64,000 nt of DNA from Stichopus chloronotus (lineage: Eukaryota > Echinodermata > Holothuroidea > Aspidochirotida > Stichopodidae): assembly GCA_021234535.1 (NCBI GenBank), contig CM037843.1, positions 17,515,911 through 17,579,910 on the forward strand. Direction: 5' to 3'. The notes under the pieces were generated by a model. That model was not told the DNA's origin. It worked only from the letters and a program-made list of their open reading frames with translations, and ran no database searches. A program made the translations under genes and the position numbers. This document shows, in pieces, positions 46,522 to 60,606 of the stretch (positions are counted from its first letter, which is position 1; each line of letters starts with the position of its first letter).

Positions 46522-49500
46522 GTATTGAAAATATGTTACATTATATACTTCTCCCTTTAAAACTAGGTCAAGACTGGCTGTAGTCCATTCATGCAGCACT
46601 ATCTTGACTCTTGTATTGAAAAAAAAAGTTTGCCACAATTTAGGCTGTGATTGATTGTGCAGTTTGGCTGGGCACTGAACCTACATGCAAGGCACTTGGT
46701 AATTCAAAAGTTGTGTAAAACTTGAAGCATCAAATTGATCTAAGTCTTTTGAAAACTGCATAACTCATGACTTATTGTAAATTAATACATGTATAGTCAT
46801 CCAAAATTTAGGCCCACTGACCTGCAGTCCATGTTTGGTTTCCTGCTTGGGTACCTGAAAGTATAACTTCCATTAGCCTATGAGTTGCTTGTAAATCATA
46901 ATACATTTTCCTTTACATGTTTATGATTAGTAACACAGTGTATTCACTCGATTTTATGTGTTTACAGACATAACAAAGAATTGTTCATTATCATACATGC
47001 TGAGCTTTATACTCAGTGAAGGATGCAGTTATTTAAAAGTTTTTATGACACATGGACAATGTTTGTCAGAGAAATTTAGCAATCTGATATCGTCGGTTTG
47101 GTATTCAGGTACCCTGGCGCACATATCAAAGATGATTGTGATTAATTAAAATTAGTTCTGGGCTTTGAATGTTTCTGAAAGCTATTCCAGCTGTAGTTTT
47201 GTTATTTTAAACTAATTGTGGAATAAATCCAACTGAAATTACCTATTCCATTATTAATTTCTTTACATACATGCCTTGAAGAGAAAAATCAGCTCAAGCT
47301 CTCCCAATGCATGAAATGAAGTAAAGGATGAGACTTAAAAAATATTTATCACCGGCCTCCATGTACTAGAAGGCTGTCTGTCTGAGTCCAACATTCCAAG
47401 TTCTCAATTCAAGAAAGAGAAATTACATTATAGCTGGTAACGCTGCAATTACTCGCCATCAGATTATGCTGACTTCTCATAAAAACATCCTTGGCAAGCC
47501 ATCTTCTGTCGCAATAAGATATATATGGCAAAGTGAATGCAACTATCTGATAAGGAATAGATAGAGATAAGACCAAGCATATTCATGGCATATGTGTACT
47601 ATGTAAAATGTAGTAATAATTTGGTCATGCTAGCTAAGTACACAAAATTTGCACACAACTTTCCGTAATAAACTTGTGCCACATGTGCATACTAGCTGTA
47701 ATTTTCAATGTTTGTCACATGTGCGTAGGTATACACTATGAAACGCCCTGTCAGTTAGCCATAAAGTGTCAATTTGGCCAGTTTACTATCATAGGCGTTG
47801 AACAAAGAATGAGACAAGACGTCAAAAGGCATTTATATGCACCTTGACAAGTTGTTCATTTAACTTTTTGCGCTGTTACTTGTTTACATTAGAGTGCTCA
47901 TCATTGTGTTGAAAGAAGCCTTCTGTTCTTGGGACCATTTTGCATGTAGAAACTATTCATTGGTCGACTGTGTTGTGTAAGCAACTACACGCATTACTTG
48001 GAAACATATTTTACATGGTCAGGAACTACAACAATGGAGGTTTTATTTCTCAGTTGGGTATTTAATTTGGTTTGCATTTTAGATTTAGTCAACAGTTCAG
48101 TAACCTGTAGATCTCAGAGTTTGAATCAGATATATTTACCTGCACAGTATTAAATTACATGGAAGTTGCAAAATGTAGGTATCATATTGAAGTTGAACCA
48201 ATTTTAGCATGCCATATCTGACAGACAAACTAATGTGCAAAGGTTGGCATTAACAGAGTTAAAGAAGGATTGTGGTTTTGAAGTACATCTGCAACTGTAA
48301 CATAACTTTTTGCAATTTCTTAATCCAAATCGAGTGTAGATGTTTGTACTTATGGTAAAAAGTGATCTGCCAACAGGGTTGTAGTTTTTTGTGTTTCTTT
48401 AAAAAACCATGGTTTAAATCAGTGATTTAAGAAAAACAGTGATTTAAATAAGTCAACTTAATGATTCTTTAATTAAATTATGATTTCAGTCAGCTTGAGT
48501 TAAGTCAAACATCCCTGTGTGCCAATGACAAATTTTGTGAGAATGTGCCCAGATAGAAAGAATAAAGGCATTTTTTAATTTTCTCTTTATGTTGATGCCT
48601 GCTAGGTAACGTTTATGAGCAAAATAATGAAACAAGCTTATAATGGAGCAAATTGTCAAGTGACTCTGAGAAACCAACGCCTGAAACTATGCAGGAAAAC
48701 ACACTGATGACCTTCACTGAAGCAACTTTCCATGTTCAAGCTAGGGAGAGGCATAAGAGATTATCGAGCAGGCATCAACAGAAGAAAAAATGAGGTTTTT
48801 CTCTCTACTGGGAATTTTTACAACAGAGTTTGTCATTTGCCGATCATTTTTTAACACAGTTCTGTCAATTTGGAGAAAGAAACTTGAGCAAAAGTTATGT
48901 AAACTGTTTCACAACTGCTCCTTCAAGCCCTCCTACCAAAATGTTCAGTGAATATTATGTAGGCCCTACATAGATTTATGCTGGTCAGGTACACTTGGAA
49001 TTCCTTCTTATTTGTTTAGGTGTAGATTTCTTTTAGATATGCATTTCAACTAATATGGTAATTATTCAACTTTGTTTATCCTCTTTTGTGCAAAAGTACT
49101 TAAATGATGTTAAAAATACATAGTGCAAAGGTGAAACATTGCTGTAACCTTTTTGCAGTGCGTTTCATCCGATTAAGCATTGTCGTCAGTGTATCGGATG
49201 AGGTTTCTCATCCAACTAAATTAAATTGAAATCAATGCGAAAGAATTGACTGCAGGGGGTTTGATTAACATAGAACATCCTTTATCATGACAAGCTTGTG
49301 CATTGGTACAATGTGTATCCAGATGGTGCCTAGTGCTGCCAATTGTTTAATCAATCAATAAAGTGAGTGCAATTGGAGATGCACTGTGCTAAAAGCAATA
49401 TTCATGTATGGTAAGTGTTGCATAAATAGGCTGTCTGTGGTGGAAGGGGGGGGGGGGAGGAAGAAAAGGGGTTGCAAATTAAACTTCTTCAATTCTATTA

Positions 49501-52500
49501 TAGGCCTACTCTATGCTCAAAATCCTGAGTGCACGTAGAAACTGGCAAGAGGGTTATTTTTTTTGTGGTTATTTCATTGTTGTAAACTTAAAGAGGAAAA
49601 CTGCTTTTAATATTCTGTAATTAGTTCACTTCTTCATCCTCACCCTTGAACATTTCCAATTTTCGATACAATACCATGATAAGCAGGTGTAAGTTTTTCA
49701 GCTTCAAAAATTGTGAGACCATCTTGCTTCTTGCATTGTACCACATCTTTGTGACCAAAGTGGGGAAGGGGGATTCAAGACAAGGAAAGCTGACAAAGCT
49801 CTGTATCCAAGGTGGTTTTAATACTCTGTTTCCTTCTTTGCACTTTGCCGTCTGTGGTTTGAACTTGAAAAAGCAGCTGTGAATTTTAGATTCAAGAATT
49901 GCTCATTGATGGCCTATCTCAATCTTCAGGACAGGTGGGATGGGAAAGATTTGACAAGGTTCCTCTCCCATTGGTGTGGTCTGTAAGACTTTTGGTTTTT
50001 ATGTATTTTATGTAGTTTGTGAACTGGGTGGGATGACCTGCTTAGTAGATTTCCAGAATGAATCGCATGCACATGCATGTGTTGAACAGCTCTTTGTAGA
50101 TCCAATTATTACAGATGAATACATATAGTTAGGTCACATGCACTCTGTAGGAGACCCTGTATGTATATATATTTTGGGGGGAGGGAACCAAGGTTCCCCG
50201 CTGTGACACAATGATGAAGGCCATGTACAGCAGCATAAACTGCTTGTTCGTCTTTTCCTTCTAGTCAACAGGGCTAGCCTTCTAGAGAATTAAAAAAAAA
50301 TGTGAATGAAAAGAATGTAAATTGCATTTTTTGCCAGCTTTTAATCATTAATGAAGTCTTTCGGAGTTATGCTAACAATTTGGATAACTGTTCCGGTTAA
50401 ATCCATGATGCCCCAACAACCATTTAATTCATCTTGTCATGTTTGACACCCTCACAAATTGGTTTTCCTTGGGTGACACTGCAAGTTCAATAATACCCAT
50501 TGTCTGCATTTGGACAGCCAGCCAGATGCCATTTACAGTGCATTGTCAATGTGGTTTGGCTTTATTTGTCAGGGGTTTGCTTTGGTTGTCAGTCATTCAA
50601 TCAATACTGTTCAAGTCATGAAAGGCTGAAAGAACCATACATGGCCCTCCTACATACGTCAGGATGCACCGGTTAACAAATTGTCAGATCACTTTAAATA
50701 AAAACAAAACCGTTACATCGTTGCAGTAGAGAATGTTATAAAGAATAAGACATTAGTGATGTATGATTGTTGATGCTACAGGGTTGATACCCCAAAGGGA
50801 GAGGGATGCAATTGGTGGCGGGTGCCATTCGGAGTTGAAGCTCTACAAATGTAAGTGTCAGGCTTGAAGCAAGGACTTGTTCTTGGGCGTGAATCTGATC
50901 GCGATTGCGGAGAGGGGGGGGGGGGAATCGCTAGTCCTGGGCTTCAACACTAGTGACATTTCCTTTTAATGGTAAACACTTGTTTTCCATCATTGAATGT
51001 TCGTCAGCTTACCGTAGACGCATGCTCATGGAGTTATTCCACATTTAGAATGTGAACGCATGTGAACACAAACACTTGTAGATCTACTTGAAATCAAATT
51101 GGTGTGAAGAAGTCTCATACCCTTTTCTTCAACACAGTGCCTTTCAACTATCCTTGGCAGATTTCACCTGACTGTCAGTATTTACAAGGAAGTAAACAAT
51201 TTACCTTTGGCCTGAATTCCATAAATTTCACATTATGATATAAGAGTCACTTTTAATGAGATCAATTCAGGGTAAGCGGCCAATTCTGAACAACTTGTCT
51301 GCCTTGTTTGATTTATATCGGCATGTTGTTCATCTCCACATTATTCCTGATTAAAAAAAAAAAAAACACTCCCAAATATCAGTAAACAAATGGATTTCCC
51401 AACAGGTCAGAATTATGCTGTTGTGAGATCAAAAGGGTTATAAAGACCATGTCTCTCTGGAGACAATGTGCTGTTGCTGTGGTTGCTTTGTTGCTTGCAA
51501 GAGTTGTCCTTTGCTCAAATAGTCAGTCTAAGTTGGACAGTCTGATCATCGGACTGTTTGTACCAGGGATGGTAAATTTGACCCTCTCTCTCTACCTATG
51601 TGTGTGTACCAAGTGGGACAGTTAAACAACAATAGTCAAACATGCTTGAGATTCCCTATTGTCAGTTCATCAGTCAGTACACATAGCTTTCCTAAAGGTT
51701 TCTCTTTGCTAGTTTAAATAGGTTGACAACCTCTCTTGAGGTGAAAGGATTCCATTCCATTGTTTACCAAGGGAAAAAAAAAGGCCCTACTCACATTGCA
51801 TAACAAATCGAAAGGGGATGAATTCAGGTTGTTTATGTTGCCACAGCCATTTAAATGTGCAGAATGGCCTGCGATTTGCACCTAGCTGCCCCGGAGGTAT
51901 GTAATGTGAGAGAGACATGGCAATACTGATCTCTGATTGTCATCCCACTTTGGATTTTAAATGGGAAACAAAAATATACCATTGCAGTAGTGAAGCTCAA
52001 TCCTCGCCATCAACATCCTCATTGAAAAATGTCTCATCTGAAAATGCCTGGTAAATAGGCATTCGATCTTCGAAGAAGAGTTTCTGGATGGCTGCCAATT
52101 AATGGTCATCATACTCCGTTATGTTTAGGGAGAAAGAGAGTGGAGAGGATATTGGAGGGGACAGTGTGTTGGGAGTGAATTGTGGGATGTTAAAATTGTG
52201 TGGATATTGGGTAAAGTTGTGTTTACTCATCCTTTAGGTATTTTTCCTCAGCTACAGTTGGACAAGTGTTGCTTGGTGGGGGGAGGAGAAAAGGAAGAGG
52301 ACTGTCAGAGGTAAAATGAGAGGGACGAGAAAAGGAAGAGAGAGGATGGGAAGTATTGAAGATAGGTATATGCTGCACTCTGTCTAAGGGTGGTGAGGGT
52401 GCTCCCTACGGGGGGGGGGGTTGAGGATCATCCGTCATCTTTAAAAGTGATTGTGTGTGACTGTGTGTGTACAAAAAAAAAACACGACTGAGATTGTTTA

Positions 52501-53155
52501 ATCTTAACTTTTACTTTATTTTTATTTTCGAATGTGCATACGAGGTTGTACATGGATGGACTTCATCTTTTATTGAACGGAAACAACAGTTTACTACTTT
52601 GAAAAGCCACAGGATTGGGACAAAAGCAGTAAAAAACAGAAATGATATATTTGAAAATTGACAGTTCTCACTATGTATGCACCTACATAATGAGTGTGCA
52701 TCAGTACAGGTCTCATTGGTGTATCAAAAACATACTACTCAAGTCGTCGCTCCTTGGTCGCCATCAGGTATCGTAGTATTTGGTGAAGGAAGCACTGTAT
52801 TTACAAGTAACCTACAAACTGATCACACCATTGCAGCGTCAGTGATCCTGACACAATCACTTAGTACATGATAGCTGAAATTTTGGGAAGACTAAGCAGA
52901 TCACTACCATTGGTGGGCATAGAGCTTCCCACAAAATTTATGGGAAAAAATGTCCTCCTCCCTAGATTGCTGGGAATAGCCTTCCCAGACTCTGTTTCAC
53001 CAACTTGGTGCCCCCCAAAAAAATTGCTCTAAGGGACTGTGGCCAACCTTCAGCCCTGCCCACTGATTGTCTCGACTAGAAGGATGTACTGTAGTGTATA
53101 AAGTTGTAATTGCTCAAGAGTGGAATTTTGATGTGAAATATTCTTGTTCTTTCAG
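46522..53155 (+). other. CRIM1-like intron
   Basis: A 6.6-kb phase-1 intron from GTATTG to TTCTTTCAG. It holds G runs at 49446-49457, 50914-50925 and 52410-52420, polypurine stretches around 52.1-52.4 kb, and otherwise anonymous AT-rich DNA. No coding exon is seen, and the flanking exons join without one. Confidence 0.65.
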
Positions 53156-53362
53156 AATTGGATGTCGTAGAAGAGAGCTCGTTTGCAGACTCCCTGCAGT
53201 ACAGTTCAGATTTATGTGAAGCATCATACTCGGGCTGTAACGATGATGGAGGAGTTTGCGTCTGTGCCGTCAACCTCACTGTTGCTTTGTGCGAAAGTCC
53301 CTTTGAATTTGAATCACCAGAGGACTGCCAGGAATCTTTGCAAGCAAGTCCCCAATCCCAGG
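53156..53362 (+). CDS. CRIM1: CRIM1-like protein, exon after the IGFBP domain
   Basis: Acceptor TTGTTCTTTCAG ends at 53155; donor CCAGG|GTGAGT begins at 53363. The 207-bp exon is phase 1 at both ends and reads ELDVVEESSFADSL, then LCEASYSGCNDDGGVCVCAV, then ALCESPFEFESPEDCQESLQ. The spacing Cys-x6-Gly-Cys, Gly-x-Cys-x-Cys, Cys-x-x-Pro-Phe-Glu-Phe and Cys is that of the segment that follows the IGFBP domain in vertebrate CRIM1 (family knowledge). It precedes the first von Willebrand C repeat. This segment is peculiar to CRIM1, so it secures the assignment. The following exons were not found in the remaining 10.6 kb. Confidence 0.88.
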
Positions 53363-54425
53363 GTGAGTCCTTTTGTCCTCTCTGCCAAAGTCTTGAGCGT
53401 TAATAGTGTTATACTCTGTTTTGCTCTTATTAGTTTCGAGTGGACTGCCAAAAAATTTTTACCAATGATTGATCTCTCAATATCTGATCAATTGGTGAGT
53501 CTACCATCAAAACGGTCCTGATCACAGCATGTACTTATTTAAATAGGAGCCCTGATGCTTGACAGTTTTCAAGGTAATTTATAGATTGTTTTGTGCAGTA
53601 TTTTACTTGTGGCCTCTAACAAGAAGTGCAGTTGTAACACATCGGGGCAATCCCCACACAGTTGAGAAACTCGTTCAGTGTACCACACCGCACTGGTGGT
53701 ATGTTATGCATATTAAGATTTTATGAGTCGGAATGTATCCGGTCTCATCTTACCCAGTGTCTTCAACTGTATATTTAAATATGATTTGTAGTCACCTATG
53801 TGCCATGCTAATGGATGGTCTGGTTTGCCAGGAGAAAACATTACACAAGTGCTTACCATTGTGGCTGGGCGTTACAACAGACTCAAGCCTCCCAAAAGAA
53901 GAGACTGCAGGCTTCATCATGTCCTCGCTTTGTCTATCTTGCAAACACAGATTTTACGAGTATCTGTGATGGAGATCTGAAAACTGGTGCCCTGGTGATG
54001 AGCAGAAGGGAATCTCTGGCTTCTGTGATATTCCTTTTGTACTGTTGAGAACGTACTGTATCAAAACATGTTGGTTACTTAACATCAATGGTTTTCTTAA
54101 TACTGTCACATATGTTGTAAATAAATATATGCTCAGGGTGAAGCCCCATTCCCCTTTTGGAGTGTGTAAGTTTATGTAATTGCCCAGACCATGTACCAAT
54201 AGAGATGTTTACTTCAGGTTAAACATTACCTTGAACTTTCATGTTTCATTTCTGGGCAAGCTGCTCATCTTCCTCACTTGCAAGGTAAACAGTTCTTCTA
54301 TTGAGGCATCTTTGATGGCAGTTCATAAATGTTATACCCAGATTATCTGATGAAGATGGTGCTATTTCAATTGCTGTTGTGATGTGGAGACAACCCAGGG
54401 TCGATCCCTTTAAAACATCCAGTCG

Positions 54426-54450
54426 CATAAGATGTTTGTGACATCTTATG
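54426..54450. other. Perfect 10-bp hairpin
   Basis: CATAAGATGT, loop TTGTG, ACATCTTATG: a perfect 10-bp stem with a five-base loop. About 100 bp on, GATTCATACACC and GGTGTGAATC form a second, imperfect stem. No role can be read from the sequence. Confidence 0.6.
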
Positions 54451-56829
54451 ATGTCACATAATTCACAATTTATGTTACTGTGACATTCTAAGTATTATGG
54501 TGTTGGGACATCAGTGCACATTGATTTTCAAGAGATTCATACACCAAATGTTCGGTGTGAATCGAGATAACTGACACAGTGGATGAAGCGACTGAATCAA
54601 TCAGTTGCAGTGATTCGTGACGTGTGTCGTTAATTCAGAGATAGTTCAGTACCTGCGATAAAAGTAACTCAAAATTAATTTCAAATTTCATTGATTTTAA
54701 GGAGGTTAGTAGGTATTCAGTGTCATAAATCAGGATCAGTGTATCTTAGATCAGATAAGATGATGGTTAAGTTGAGTACAAGTCTGCATAACAGACTAAT
54801 AGATATGTCCATTGTACCATCGCAGAATTTTAAAATCAGTTACATACTGAACATCGATTGGTAAATTTAAAACTGAGCTCGATTTCTCGTACGCATGCAG
54901 GATTTCAGATTCAGGTACTCATGCTATTGGAGTACGCGACACTCACTGTAGGTGTACCTGCAGTTGAGACGTCGTACTCACCGCGCTTAGCACTTGCGTG
55001 CGCATCGTTCGACGTGCTGTATATTATTCTGCGATGAAACGTTGGACTTCAGAGGTGGAGCGATGTTAGTGATGAGATGGGTGTGACATTATTTGCTTTC
55101 AGAGATGATGTCAACATGATGGTCTAGAATTGATGGAGAGAGCAAGCATTGGGTGGATACCTAGTACGCCAGGTCATTTTCATCCGTAACAGAGAATGAG
55201 GTCCGCAGGAGAATTTTGGTTTTCTCTTTTTTTTTTGGAAACCAATTGTTTGTATGTCAACACACCCCAGGAGACTGGAGCCACACAGTCAAATTGGAAG
55301 CCTTGTAACCTGTTTAAGTTTGAGCAAGGATTATCCTGTTAAGGTTGGAATGCTATAAGAAGCCTAAATTGTTGATTGTTAGGATTTATCAGTCACAGAC
55401 AGGCTGTCCAGGTGCATGCTATTTTAAAGTGATTGATTATACAAGCACACAAAGGCAGTCTGTCAGCTCCTTTTTTTGTTGTTGTGTGTGCTATTTGCAT
55501 GGGTCTGCTTGGGGAATATTTGGTTGGCAATGAGATTGAAATTGCTGAGCCACCTCCAGCTTATTCCATGACCCAAATTTCAGTTTACTGTCCTTATTTG
55601 TTTTTGTCTCTGTATAATATCAGAAACAACTTCTTCGGTGGTGACAACCATGTGCTTGTCACAGTTGATTAAACCCAGTGTGTGATGTTTAAGGGAGGAA
55701 GTGTGGGGGACTTCAGTCAAGAATCAAAGAGTTTTTACCGACATTTGAAAAAAAAAAGTTGCACAGTTTGCTTCCAAAGCAAAACTGGCTGTCTGGAAAT
55801 GCAGCTGCTGTTTGGAAATTACTAGCTCCTGCCTCAAAATGTGATAGGTTCCAACTAAAACTGATTTCCCCTTGTGGGTCTCCAATTTTACTTTTAATGT
55901 AAGGTGATTGTAACTTTTCAAGTCCTGATATGTCTGATTATTGATTTGATTTCCTTTTTCATAAAGTTTTTGATGTTAACATCAGCTGATATTTTAGATA
56001 TTTATGGATTGTAACCATCTTGTGACTTCTTGGTGATCGATACATACCATAGTCAGAATCACCACCCCACTCTATATATACTGTAGTGTTGGCTCATGGG
56101 ATGAAAATATGTGAGCCACAGGTGTAGGCTGAGTCAGTCATTGTACAAAGTGTGAATGATTTTATCCGCTTACTTAATCCTTACTGTTAGAGTTAGGACA
56201 GATTAAAGATCAGCCATGATGTCAATCTCATGACAGAGATATTTCTTATCTTTCTAAGCCTTTTAACTCAGAAAAAGGACATACCCCACATGATGGTTGT
56301 ATCAGCTTGTTGCTATTCTAGGTATTTTCTTTTGACAAACTGCAAGAGGCGATAAATATGCTATTTCGATGAACCCAGTTGAAGAGGTCTCTCATGCTAG
56401 TTACATCAGGCCAGTTAATCAAAGTGATGCATGCAGGTTTTTATGGTTGAAGGTTGTTTATGAAGACTCCAACTTAACGTAATTTACTGGCAACATCCAA
56501 CATCATTGGCTCACTATCAGATGGCCTAACCCTCTGAACTTAGCTTGCAAGACATTGACCAAGGCAATATTAAACTTCTAAGAGATTGGTGGCGAAGAAG
56601 ATTTTATGAAAAAAAGGAAGTTCTTTTCTCTCTATGGGTGAAAAACGTATCTCAGAAGCGTGTCTTGTTTGGGAGTTGTAGATTTTATAAAAATGTACAT
56701 TTCACAGTGGTACATTGCATTATGGGATATCTGTGATCATGTGCTGTTGCGCAGACACAACTACTCGGATATCATTTGTATAAAATCTCAATTCCCGTGA
56801 AAGAAATGTTACTGCGGTTTAAGTTGCAG

Positions 56830-57150
56830 CCCTTATTTCCACAAAATTTTAAGATCAACCTTCAATACAACAATCTAAATTTGTCACTGTCATCAAGTTT
56901 CAAGGTTTAAATAGCACTCCAGGTTTGGAAAAAAAAAAGCAAAGACTTAACTGCAGTAATTTTTTTTTTTTTTGTAACCTTGAGGCACCTAAAAATCTGT
57001 TCTTGGTCAGAGCTGCCTTTTCTTCAAACAGTGCTACTGTATCTTGAGATATGAACAAGAAATTGGTGTGGGTCTTGAAGTGCCTCCAGAGAGAAATAAA
57101 AAAGATACATATTTTCCCTTTTAAGAACCTCTTAAATTGTTTCTTCAAAT
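56830..57150 (+). repeat. Dispersed repeat family, left-part copy
   Basis: It matches the left half of 28860-29655 through ATTTCCACAAAATTTTAAGA, TTGGTCAGAGCTGCCTTTTC, ATCTTGAGATATGAACAAGA and CTTGAAGTGCCTCCAGAGAG. Same orientation, diverged. Confidence 0.65.
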
Positions 57151-60100
57151 GACCCATGACAGAGGCATTATCCTTCAGGTAAAAAGAAAGTGAAAATATG
57201 AGGAATTATGGCCATACTTCATGTGGACATCTATCATATTTGGAGAGCAACACAGAAAACAAGTGCAACAGCTACTGACCATTTGGCAGAAACCAACATG
57301 TTGACATCTGCAAGAAGTCACAGAGTTTCACACAGCAACCCAAGGCAAGAATCACACAGTGTAGACTTTCACCTCAATGCAGCTATGGGTAGCAGTTATG
57401 CATTTGTAGACCATGCAGAAGCAATCTTTTAAAATGGAATTTTGCTCACGTGAAGGCTTAAGTTTGTCCGGTCATAACAAGTTCCTTGACGAGGGCAAAT
57501 TGCGTAAAAAATGAGAGCAGTTATTCAACTGAACAGCAAAGTCATTGCGGTTTTTATGTACTGTTTATATGGATCAAGTACCTGCTTAAATAAACATGTA
57601 TTTAAATCAGGACATAATTGTCCTTTCATCACCAAAGTGAGATGGTGCCGTTCATTTTCCTTTTTGATTACGATGAAGCAAATCTGTCCCTCCCACTCCA
57701 TAAAATTTTTGTGCTCTGAAGATACAAGGGCACAAGTGCACAGGTGCAGAAGTCATCACCAACCTTTCTGTTGAACTAGTCTGGGTATACATCTTTTGGC
57801 TAGACTCATTAAATCAAATCAAGTAATTCACCCTTTCACATGCTTTGAAAAGAATACCAGTCAAGTTTGTTGTAACTTGCAAATTTTGTCCATCATACCT
57901 TGTCACTTGATAGTGAAATCACTAGCAAGAAACTGGCAGATTTGTGTCTTGATTAAGTATATACATCAGGTGTTGGAATACTCAAGACCAGAGTAAATGA
58001 CGTTTTGAAGAGTACAACGTAATGCAGAATTCTCTCGGTCAAGTGCCTGTAGCTATAGTTATCTAAAAGTTTGAGTTTCAGAGAAAATTTGCGAGTGCTC
58101 TGAGATGTGGATACATCGTCCGTGAGCGACACAAGTCTTTCTGTAGCCGTGGAAAAGGTTCGTGCTTTACTGTACATTACTTTGTTTATCACATGGCTGG
58201 GACAACCATTGAGAGCTGCACATTATGGTCCGACCAGCACCTATCATCCGACCAGCATGAGTGTGTTTCGTCCCATGCAGTGCAACAGATAACCCATTGA
58301 GAGATGAGACATATCACACACCTGCGTCATGTACCAGTATCAGTTGTATCACATAGATAATGAAGATGCGTGTCATTCTTATAAATTGATGAGTTCTTGT
58401 AAAGTTAACATGTTGTAAAGGGATGCAGTCGCAATTTCTTGCCAGTTGGGACAGGGATTTCTTTTGATTTTGCACATGGCAGAGAGCATGTGGCGGCTTA
58501 CTGATTGCACTAGACGACAGTCACCTACTGTAGCTATGGACTTAGAGCTCATCATTCTTCTTCACTTTCAACTTTAGCATATAGGCCTAAGTATGTTACC
58601 AATTTCTTCTGTCATAAAAAAGAAAATTTCTCTGTATTAGAGAGGCATTTTTACTCGTGTAATATTTTCCATTGTCAAGGAAGAAAAGAAAGCTTTTCGC
58701 TCTAAATCTTTTAAATTACCAAGGTTGAAGAAGCAATGCTACGCTTTCTGTGTTTTTCACAGCAGTTGGACACAACAATAGCTCTGCCCAGATCCTTGAC
58801 TTGAGAAGTGGTAGGATTTTTTTTCTTATTCTTGCGACATCAACAGGAGACTGCTCAAGGAAACTGCCTTACGTTGGTCAGATGGCATTGGATCGTTTCT
58901 CTCCAAATTAACAAGGATGTTTGGGAAGAATGACTGCAAATCTCCTCTTAAGGTCGACTGGTATTGTTAAAGCCCTCCTCAGATGTTGGTCTTTAAATTC
59001 CACACTCATACACCATACAAATATTCCTTCTATCTCAGTGGGGTAATCTGCCTTAGAACAGCAGAATAGGGTGATTCCTTGACAGAAGTCACACTTACGC
59101 TATGAAACAGAGAACTTTTGGAAAGGATTTATCTGGGCACCATGGAAACGTAGTCCTCAATGTGATAATGTAAATAAGAATCCTGTGGATGATGAAATCA
59201 GAAATGTGTGCGAAATCAGCATGGTCAATATGCTTAACATTGAACAGTGAGAATATCTCCTGAAGATATCTTCTTGATTGGCCAACAAGTAACAATGCAA
59301 AAAGTACGACTTGACAGTTGCTCAACACCTTTTATTTATTTACTTTTTTTAAATGATATTTGTATAAAAAAGTGGTCATTTTGTTAACATCAGTGAGGGA
59401 GGAGTCAACGTCCTTTGCATGCAGACTATGACAAGCTGAAATAAGGCTATCGATTTTACGAAATTTTCGGATGGCCATCAAGGTCACGGCAGAAATCAAT
59501 GGCTAGTTGCTGTGTAAGATGATTGACCTAAAATTATTGCTAAATGTCTGGAGGGAAATTGATTGCAAAGTAGGCACTGTAATAATATCTATAAGCCGAT
59601 CTGAGAAACAAAATGACAAACAATTAAAAAGAAAAATTCCAGAGGAAAATGATATCACAAATGGCACGGTGGGGCCTACTCAGTCTGCACTATTGTTTCA
59701 TAAGATCAGAACGTATGTTTTGTGGAGGGTTAATTTTACAGTGATTGACCACATGACATCAGATCCTCAGTGTGAATTTGTGTGAAAGGTCATACTTTCA
59801 TGTTTAAGATGTGTCTTGAGTTTGTGTTTGATTTGAAAACCAATAGATACATGGTATATAGTAGACATGACAGATGCAGTAACATCCATTTAGTGTGGTG
59901 CATGGCAAATGTCCAAAAACCAACAATGAGACAGTACTTTGTTCATCTCTCCCCTCCCCTCATCTTTCTTCATGTAAAAGTATGAAAGTTTTGCATATAT
60001 CCAGGCTTTTCTAATTTTAGAATGCATGCTACCGGCAATAATGCAAGAGAGTTTATGCATTTCAGAGATTCAAACATAGTGATGACCAACAAGGCTTGTG

Positions 60101-60606
60101 AAAATGCTTGCAACATTAAAGCATAAACCAATAGAGATTTAAAACATCACTTGTACTGAGATTCTCCCGTTCTGAAATTAAATCAAATCATCAATGCTTC
60201 GTTTCTACTTCAAGTCTATTTTATCCCTAGGTTTAACGTAGAGCATATGTATGGTAGTGCTCTGGGTCGGCCACTGAGATGCAAGCTGGTATATACGCTG
60301 TGTATGATTTCTATAGCCTAATACAGTAGGTGAATGTGTTCTCCACGCTGTTTGCATGCTCTGTGCAAAGACAGATCAATCTAGTGATTTGAGATCAATT
60401 ATGGCAAGAGGTGTGGGTGGATGCCTGCACGCAGTCATTGAATTGTCTTGTGTGCTCATGTTTAACTCTTATGTACATTTAGATGAAAATAGCAAAGAAA
60501 TTTGCTGCACGTGTCTCTCTCTGTCTATTGTTCAATGGCTTCTATTGTAGGTGAAGTCACGAATGCATAGTGCACTTTATTTGTGCAACTTTTTGTGTCT
60601 GGCTCC

